A stretch of 13,665 bases of DNA from Thermoplasmata archaeon (GTDB lineage: Archaea > Thermoplasmatota > Thermoplasmata > Halarchaeoplasmatales > Halarchaeoplasmataceae): contig SKVC01000053.1 of assembly GCA_007129655.1 (NCBI GenBank), positions 1-13,665 of the forward strand, read 5' to 3'. The first letter of the stretch is position 1. Every line of letters starts with the position of its first letter. The notes beneath the pieces are model-generated. The model was not told the DNA's origin. It searched no databases and saw only the letters and a program-made list of their open reading frames with translations. A program made the translations under genes and the position numbers. Below, piece after piece: positions 1 to 3,305 of this stretch.

Positions 1-183
1 CGTGATGAAGTTTTCGAAGAAGTGGTAGGTATAAAACGAAACGCTGGTCAACAGGCGTCTCCCCGAGGGATCGTTGTTGAGCTTGACGAAGATACGGTAA
101 CTATAGATTTCAACCAAGAGGTATCCGGCAGGACTTTAACTTTCAAGATCACCCTACTTGAGATAACGAAACCTGAAGAGTAA
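1..183 (+). CDS. FKBP-type peptidyl-prolyl isomerase, SlyD-like, C-terminal part only
   Basis: The window opens inside this gene; 60 codons are visible before TAA. The stretch VTIDFNQEVSGRTLTFKI followed by a hydrophobic strand ending LLEITKPEE matches the closing strands of the FKBP fold in SlyD-like enzymes, where the family reads roughly VDFNHPLAGKTLxFxI. The visible part before it (VVGIKRNAGQQASPRGIVVELDEDT) fits the end of the inserted flap domain. These enzymes catalyse cis-trans isomerisation of prolyl bonds and act as folding helpers in the cytoplasm. The start, the N-terminal half and any signal peptide lie outside the window, so active-site completeness cannot be judged. The tail is short and acidic, without the His-rich metal-binding extension of bacterial SlyD. 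Confidence 0.82.
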   Translation, partial: RDEVFEEVVGIKRNAGQQASPRGIVVELDEDTVTIDFNQEVSGRTLTFKITLLEITKPEE

Positions 184-221
184 TTATAATCGATGATCGT
201 TCCATCAATTTAGCAGATATC

Positions 222-230
222 TATTTAAAT
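222..230 (+). promoter_or_regulatory. TATA box ahead of the hairpin array and tRNA-Leu
   Basis: TATTTAAAT with a purine-containing stretch (CAGATATC) just upstream resembles an archaeal BRE/TATA pair. With the usual 24-27 bp spacing, transcription would start near 248-253, almost exactly where the first GCGGG unit of the array begins (246). No comparable TATA box lies 25-30 bp before the tRNA (601), so this may be the promoter for array and tRNA together. The assignment is by position and consensus only. Confidence 0.5.
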
Positions 231-245
231 GTAGAATCAAATATG

Positions 246-600
246 CGGGCAATCGTCGGAAGGAAGGTTTTCTCCAATACGTATGTTTCACACGCAAACT
301 CGTTCACAAAGCGGGTAAGCAGGAATCAAAGATTCCTCCTAACTCCCCGCTTTCTCATATGCATTCGAAGCGCGGGTGGCGATTGGAAGCTAAGCTTCCA
401 CAGGAATGAAATTCCTGTTCTCGCCAATAATAAATATTGGCGATCCAAAACACCCTCAGAAGTCGTAACAACTCCTTCTTGCGGGTCGACGTGGAAAGAA
501 TTTCCACTAACTCCTCGTTATTCGCAAACGCTCATAACTGCGGGCAATCACCGGAAATTTGTTCCGGTTTGCCCTCGAAATTCGAAAACCTCTCATTTCT
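246..600 (+). repeat. Degenerate ~60-bp tandem units with variable GGAA...TTCC hairpins, abutting tRNA-Leu
   Basis: GCGGG recurs at 246, 311, 372, 481 and 540, and a sixth time as the first bases of the tRNA (601). Spacings are 65, 61, 109, 59 and 61. Units 1 and 5 share the opening GCGGGCAATC; units 2 and 4 share CTAACTCC after the hairpin; units 1, 4 and 5 end in variants of CGCAAACnCTCAT. Inside units 2-5 sit near-perfect inverted repeats whose stems differ but keep a GGAA/TTCC core: 321-327/331-337, 384-391/393-400, 401-407/411-417, 491-497/501-507 and 551-556/562-567. Some have outer stems: GCGGG/CCCGC (311-315/346-350), GGCGA/TCGCC (378-382/421-425) and GGGCAA/TTGCCC (542-547/569-574). 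A frame stays open across the region and through the tRNA, but its product resembles nothing. A structured RNA or a tRNA-derived repeat array is more likely than a gene. Confidence 0.65.
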
Positions 601-685
601 GCGGGGGTAGCCAAGCATGGCCAACGGCGCTAGATTCAGGGTCTAGTCACATAGGTGTCCGAGGGTTCAAATCCCTTCCCCCGCA
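601..685 (+). tRNA. tRNA-Leu, anticodon CAG
   Basis: Acceptor stem GCGGGGG (601-607) pairs with CCCCCGC (678-684), followed by discriminator A685. The anticodon stem CTAGA/TCTAG (630-634/642-646) encloses loop TTCAGGG with anticodon CAG at 637-639, which reads the leucine codon CUG. The long variable arm (647-660, with CAC/GTG pairing) is the class II feature expected of tRNA-Leu. The T arm is GAGGG, TTCAAAT, CCCTT (661-677), with one G-T pair. The D arm carries GCC...GGC. CCA is not encoded, as is common in archaea. No intron is seen: the anticodon loop is seven bases and uninterrupted. Confidence 0.96.
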
Positions 686-686
686 C

Positions 687-692
687 TTTTTT
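687..692 (+). terminator. T-tract terminator after tRNA-Leu
   Basis: Six T residues begin two bases after the mature tRNA 3' end. Short T runs are the usual archaeal termination signal after stable RNA genes. Confidence 0.55.
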
Positions 693-725
693 ACTTTCCG
701 AATGCAATGAGGAAATGAAAAAGTG

Positions 726-755
726 GGCGGATGTTAGTCCGTCAACATATTTTTT
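726..755 (+). terminator. Hairpin plus T run, possible second terminator
   Basis: GGCGGA (726-731) pairs with TCCGTC (738-743), including one G-T pair, around a six-base loop. Six T residues follow at 750-755. The shape is terminator-like and lies about 40-70 bases after tRNA-Leu, so it could back up the first T run. It may also be chance. Confidence 0.35.
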
Positions 756-778
756 AGTTCTAAAGCGAAGCGGAAGAA

Positions 779-904
779 GTGAAAAAAGTAGAAGGAGCGA
801 GCGGAGCGGATGAAACGGATATAAAGGGGTACTTTGAACCAGCGAGCTCATTGACCAATACTGCGGACAATGCAATCAAAAAGTGTGAAATGTATGATAG
901 ATGA
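779..904 (+). other. Possible 41-codon ORF or coding remnant, GTG start
   Basis: After a stop at 761-763 the frame stays open to TGA at 902-904. From GTG 779 it encodes a Lys/Glu/Asp-rich peptide containing KGYFEPASSLTNTADNAIKK. A purine-rich GGAAGAA lies just upstream of the GTG. I do not recognise the peptide. Its last third lies in the direct repeat shared with 2175-2210, and the AbrB promoter begins 22 bp after its end. It could be a small real gene, the tail of a decayed gene, or noncoding DNA; I favour the last two. Confidence 0.2.
841..876 (+). repeat. Imperfect 36-bp direct repeat, copy 1
   Basis: This stretch matches 2175-2210 at 28 of 36 positions without gaps, including ten identical bases CTCATTGACC. 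The two copies lie either side of the AbrB and acylphosphatase genes. Neither shares an open frame that clearly fits a known protein. Confidence 0.5.
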
Positions 905-925
905 TAATCATTTTGTAACGAAGGC

Positions 926-933
926 TATAAAAG
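926..933 (+). promoter_or_regulatory. TATA box of the AbrB-like gene
   Basis: TATAAAAG is a near-consensus archaeal TATA box, preceded by purine-rich CGAAGG as a possible BRE. Its centre is about 27 bp before ATG 957, the spacing expected for a leaderless transcript starting at or just before that codon. This supports 957 over the upstream ATG at 870. Confidence 0.55.
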
Positions 934-956
934 ATATTGTATGTAATGGTTTCAAA

Positions 957-1208
957 ATGGAAGTTTCGATAACTAAGATGTCCTTAAATGGGCAGATAGT
1001 GATACCTTCTGATATCCGCAAAGCATTGGGTCTATCACCGGGAGACAAATTCCTAGTGATAGGGCAAGAGAACGGTATTTTACTGAGAAGCCTAAAGAAG
1101 AAGCTGAAGAATCGGTTTTCAAGTCTAGTTAAAGAAAGAATTTGCATCAATTCTTCACCTTTAGTAAAGAACATCGAAGGATATTTATACGTTTTAAATA
1201 ATTGGTAG
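957..1208 (+). CDS. AbrB/MazE/SpoVT-type DNA-binding protein (swapped-hairpin fold)
   Basis: This 83-residue protein opens with MEVSITKMSLNGQIVIPSD, then IRKALGLSPGDKFLVIG. That is the AbrB/SpoVT pattern: a strand, the G-Q-I-V-I-P turn, a short helix with ALGLxPGD, then closing strands ending ILLRSLKKK near residue 49. The family binds DNA as a dimer of interleaved hairpins and acts as a transcription regulator or as the antitoxin of toxin-antitoxin pairs. The remaining ~35 residues are basic and aromatic-rich (ending YLYVLNNW) and unrecognised. ATG 957 is preferred: the family usually begins right there, and a TATA box sits at leaderless spacing. An in-frame ATG at 870 would add 29 residues with no domain match. 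The acylphosphatase gene follows after only 4 bp, so co-transcription is likely. No toxin gene of a known family is adjacent. Confidence 0.8.
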   Translation: MEVSITKMSLNGQIVIPSDIRKALGLSPGDKFLVIGQENGILLRSLKKKLKNRFSSLVKERICINSSPLVKNIEGYLYVLNNW

Positions 1209-1212
1209 GTAT

Positions 1213-2025
1213 ATGAAGAGAGCGAACATAATCGTGAAGGGACGTGTCCAGAGGGCGGGGTATCGGGACACGATAGATCGTTTTGCGTACGAGCACGATT
1301 TAACGGGATTCGTTCAAAATCTCGAAGACGGCACGGTTGAGATAGTCTGTGAAGGCGATAAGACAGAGATAGAGAAATTCATCGAAGAAATAGAGATAGT
1401 TAAATATCCTATCAAAGTTACCGACGTAATCGTCGAATACTCCGAAGCTACAGGTGAATTCGAATATTTTGATATCGTAAGAGAAGAGGATTTCACAAAG
1501 GCCGTATATGAGCGTATGGATATTGCTGCGGAATATCTCGGAAATATTTACAGCGAAACCAAAAAGGTGCATGATGTGACCAACAAGGTCTATGAGGAAA
1601 CTAAGATTGTTGGCACAAAAGTAGACGAGGTTGGCACTAAAGTAGACGAGGTTGGCACTAAAGTAGACGAGGTTGGCACAAAAGTAGACGAGGTTGGCAC
1701 TAAAGTAGACGAGGTTGGCACTAAAGTAGACGAGGTTGGCACTAAAGTAGACGAGGTTGGCACTAAAGTAGACGAGGGTTTCGCCGATGTAAAGGTGGAA
1801 TTGGGTGGTAAACTGGATAATATCTCTGAAAAAATGGATAGATCTATTACCCATACCGAAAAATTTCACAACGAGACGGTTGAAAAATTCGATTACCTGG
1901 ATGTAAAGTACGGCGAGTTCAGTAACACTTTGAATAAACTGTTGAATAAATTCGATGTGTTAGAGGGGGATATAAGGGAAATGAAAGATGCTTTCATAAA
2001 GCTAGTCGATCATCTCACATCGTGA
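1213..2025 (+). CDS. Acylphosphatase domain fused to a long coiled coil with eight identical heptads
   Basis: Residues 1-90 are an acylphosphatase domain. GRVQRAGYR (10-18) corresponds to the family's GxVQGVGFR phosphate loop and keeps the catalytic Arg (R18); GFVQNLEDGTVEIV (32-45) keeps the catalytic Asn (N36). The usual Gly at position 14 is Arg. Stand-alone acylphosphatases are about 90 residues and hydrolyse carboxyl-phosphate bonds. Here the domain continues into ~180 residues of predicted coiled coil, including VGTKVDE repeated eight times (residues 133-188), with valines spaced 4-3 as in a coiled coil. The tail (about residues 189-270) has further heptad-like stretches and no transmembrane segment or signal peptide. 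The start ATG lies 4 bp after the AbrB stop. Role unknown: the coil suggests oligomerisation or tethering of the enzyme domain. Loss of the loop Gly could mean a binding, non-catalytic domain. Confidence 0.8.
   Translation: MKRANIIVKGRVQRAGYRDTIDRFAYEHDLTGFVQNLEDGTVEIVCEGDKTEIEKFIEEIEIVKYPIKVTDVIVEYSEATGEFEYFDIVREEDFTKAVYERMDIAAEYLGNIYSETKKVHDVTNKVYEETKIVGTKVDEVGTKVDEVGTKVDEVGTKVDEVGTKVDEVGTKVDEVGTKVDEVGTKVDEGFADVKVELGGKLDNISEKMDRSITHTEKFHNETVEKFDYLDVKYGEFSNTLNKLLNKFDVLEGDIREMKDAFIKLVDHLTS
1609..1776 (+). repeat. Eight tandem 21-bp repeats encoding VGTKVDE
   Basis: Eight head-to-tail copies, identical except for the third base of the Thr codon. That base reads A,T,T,A,T,T,T,T along the array, so copies 1-3 and 4-6 form identical 63-bp blocks, which suggests one block duplication on top of single-unit slippage. 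The lack of other synonymous drift points to recent expansion or ongoing homogenisation. Confidence 0.95.
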
Positions 2026-2090
2026 TCAAAGGCATTCACCTTCGGAATCGTTTTATTCTACCATATCCGGACCATGTGGGAACAAGCATA

Positions 2091-2158
2091 GAAATTCCTG
2101 CGGGGTTAAGAGGAACAAGGCAATCAGCATGGAAGTGGATGCCGGAACAACTTCAGGC
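2091..2158 (+). repeat. Array-like segment resembling the tRNA-Leu-proximal units
   Basis: GAAATTCCTG (2091-2100) also occurs at 408-417 in the array, and it is followed by GCGGGG, TTAAG and AGGAA, which resembles unit 2 (GCGGG, TAAGC, AGGAA). TTCCT (2095-2099) can pair with AGGAA (2111-2115). GCC-GAA (2141-2147) can pair with TTC-GGC (2152-2158), with one mismatch, around CAAC. The resemblance is partial and judged by eye. Confidence 0.3.
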
Positions 2159-2174
2159 TTAGCCGGTGGATAGT

Positions 2175-2210
2175 AACGAACTCATTGACCGATTCTACGG
2201 ACGATCCCAT
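2175..2210 (+). repeat. Imperfect 36-bp direct repeat, copy 2
   Basis: Partner of 841-876 (28 of 36 identical, no gaps). A shorter echo, AACGAGCTCACTTG, occurs at 2324-2337. Confidence 0.5.
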
Positions 2211-2474
2211 TTATTATTCCGATTTTAACTCTAACAACGAGGTGAAATACGAAACAAAAAATAATCAGATCGAGCTAAAGAACGACTCGAACGACATCAG
2301 CATGAAGATTTCGGATGACTTGGAACGAGCTCACTTGTAAGGCCGACGTAATATCATCATAGTTTATCCGGCGAAGCTCTAGGATCAGGGAAGGTGACTA
2401 TTTTTGAGTAGATATGTTATCACTTACGGAGTAAAAACCATGTCGAGCGAAATCCCTCCAACCGACCATAAGCC

Positions 2475-2530
2475 TTATATTCTTATACTGAATACACTAC
2501 AATCCAACATTGCAGGAGATAAAATCCTGC
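2475..2530 (+). promoter_or_regulatory. pcna promoter and leader palindrome
   Basis: A TATA-like TTATAT at 2475-2480, with a second candidate at 2483-2488, predicts transcription starts near 2503-2512. An inverted repeat follows at once: GCAGGA (2512-2517) and TCCTGC (2525-2530) around a seven-base AT-rich centre. It overlaps or directly follows the predicted start, so it could be a repressor operator or an RNA hairpin in the 30-60 nt leader. GGGG at 2549-2552 is the only purine ribosome-site candidate before ATG 2561. Confidence 0.45.
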
Positions 2531-2560
2531 CAAATTACATACGAATAAGGGGACATTACA

Positions 2561-3298
2561 ATGTTAAAAGCTGAAATCAAAGCCGAAATATTAAGGGACG
2601 TCGTAGAGATAATACAGACGATAGTAGACGAAGTGAAATTTAATTTTGAAGAGGACGGATTATCGTTAAAAGCCGTAGATCCTGCACACGTAGCCATGGT
2701 AGAGCTTAGTTTGAAAAAGGAAGCATTTATTAATTACGAAGCAAAGGACACTGAATTGGGGATAGCTTTGAACAAGATAGATCAGTTCTTAAAGCTTTCA
2801 TCACCGTCTGATAATGTAACACTTGAACATGTGGATGATGAGAATCGTCTAGTGCTAAAGGTAAACAACATAACACAAAAGATGCCTATACTCGACACAG
2901 CCGGCATGACGGATCCAAGTGTTCCACAGTTGGACCTTCCTATAAACGTAAAAATACTGGGAAAACATCTGCAAACAGGTGTAAAAGCCTCGCAAAACAT
3001 CGCGGATCATATAGCCATATCGGTAAATAAGGAAGGATTTGAAATGTTTTCGGAAGAGGACGAAGACTCGGTGAAACTCTCTATATCTAAAGAGGAGTTA
3101 GAGGAGATAGCAGCTTCCGAAGATGTACGATCATTATTCGCACTTGATTACTTTTCGAATATGATAAAATCGGTGGATAGCAACAAAGTAGTCACAGTAG
3201 AATTGGGTAAGGACTATCCGATAAAATTGCAATTCGATTTCGCAGATGGTAACGGTCAGGTTATGTTCTTACTTGCACCACGTATAGAATCGGCCTAG
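2561..3298 (+). CDS. pcn: DNA polymerase sliding clamp, PCNA
   Basis: This 245-residue protein is the standard PCNA length. Hallmarks are the N-terminal half-domain with DGLSLKAVDPAHVAMVEL (residues ~34-51), the linker around KMPILDTAG, the second half-domain with VRSLFALDYFSNM, and the C-terminal LAPRIES, the family's LAPRIE ending used in partner binding. PCNA forms a trimeric ring around DNA and tethers polymerases, ligase, FEN1 and other replication and repair proteins that carry PIP motifs. It faces polB tail to tail with 7 bp between the stops, so clamp and polymerase are adjacent but not co-transcribed. Transcription likely starts near 2503-2512. The T-rich stretch at 3355-3380, inside the polB end on the opposite strand, is a candidate terminator. 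Confidence 0.97.
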   Translation: MLKAEIKAEILRDVVEIIQTIVDEVKFNFEEDGLSLKAVDPAHVAMVELSLKKEAFINYEAKDTELGIALNKIDQFLKLSSPSDNVTLEHVDDENRLVLKVNNITQKMPILDTAGMTDPSVPQLDLPINVKILGKHLQTGVKASQNIADHIAISVNKEGFEMFSEEDEDSVKLSISKEELEEIAASEDVRSLFALDYFSNMIKSVDSNKVVTVELGKDYPIKLQFDFADGNGQVMFLLAPRIESA

Positions 3299-3305
3299 GC
3301 AATAT

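Larger units (their letters stand above)
2026..2474 (+). other. Intergenic stretch with no convincing gene
   Basis: About 450 bp. It holds an array-like segment (2091-2160), the second copy of the 36-bp direct repeat (2175-2210), and a frame open from the stop at 2107-2109 to TAA 2338-2340 that encodes an Asn/Asp-rich peptide (including KNDSNDISMKISDDLERAHL) but has no ATG near its beginning. I read this as decayed or accessory DNA; a gene fragment is possible but not shown. Confidence 0.4.

Noticed and set aside
246..600. CRISPR array at the hairpin units
   Set aside because: Units are degenerate, hairpins differ between units, spacing is irregular and no cas gene is present.
601..685. tRNA-Leu as an integration site for a mobile element
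   Set aside because: I found no second copy of the tRNA 3' end in the window and no integrase; the repeated GCGGG is at the 5' end, not the usual att position.
243..710. 155-codon open frame across the hairpin array and tRNA-Leu, plus strand
   Set aside because: It runs through a complete tRNA, its peptide matches no family I know, and the open frame follows from the repeated hairpin units and low stop density, not from coding bias.
636..875. 79-codon minus-strand frame
   Set aside because: Its end is the antisense of tRNA-Leu (VRGKGFEPSD-type text), a well-known spurious translation.
1609..1776. CRISPR array
   Set aside because: Repeats are contiguous 21-bp coding units with no spacers; the same reasoning excludes 9443-9577.
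1300..1869. 189-codon minus-strand frame opposite the acylphosphatase gene
   Set aside because: It is the shadow of the 21-bp repeats (NLVYFSA repeated); the plus strand carries recognised domains.
2440..2574. 44-codon frame beginning MSSEIPPTDHKPYILILNT and overlapping the pcna start by 14 bp
   Set aside because: It covers the likely pcna TATA box and leader palindrome, has no ribosome site, and the peptide is unrecognised. A small upstream ORF cannot be fully excluded.
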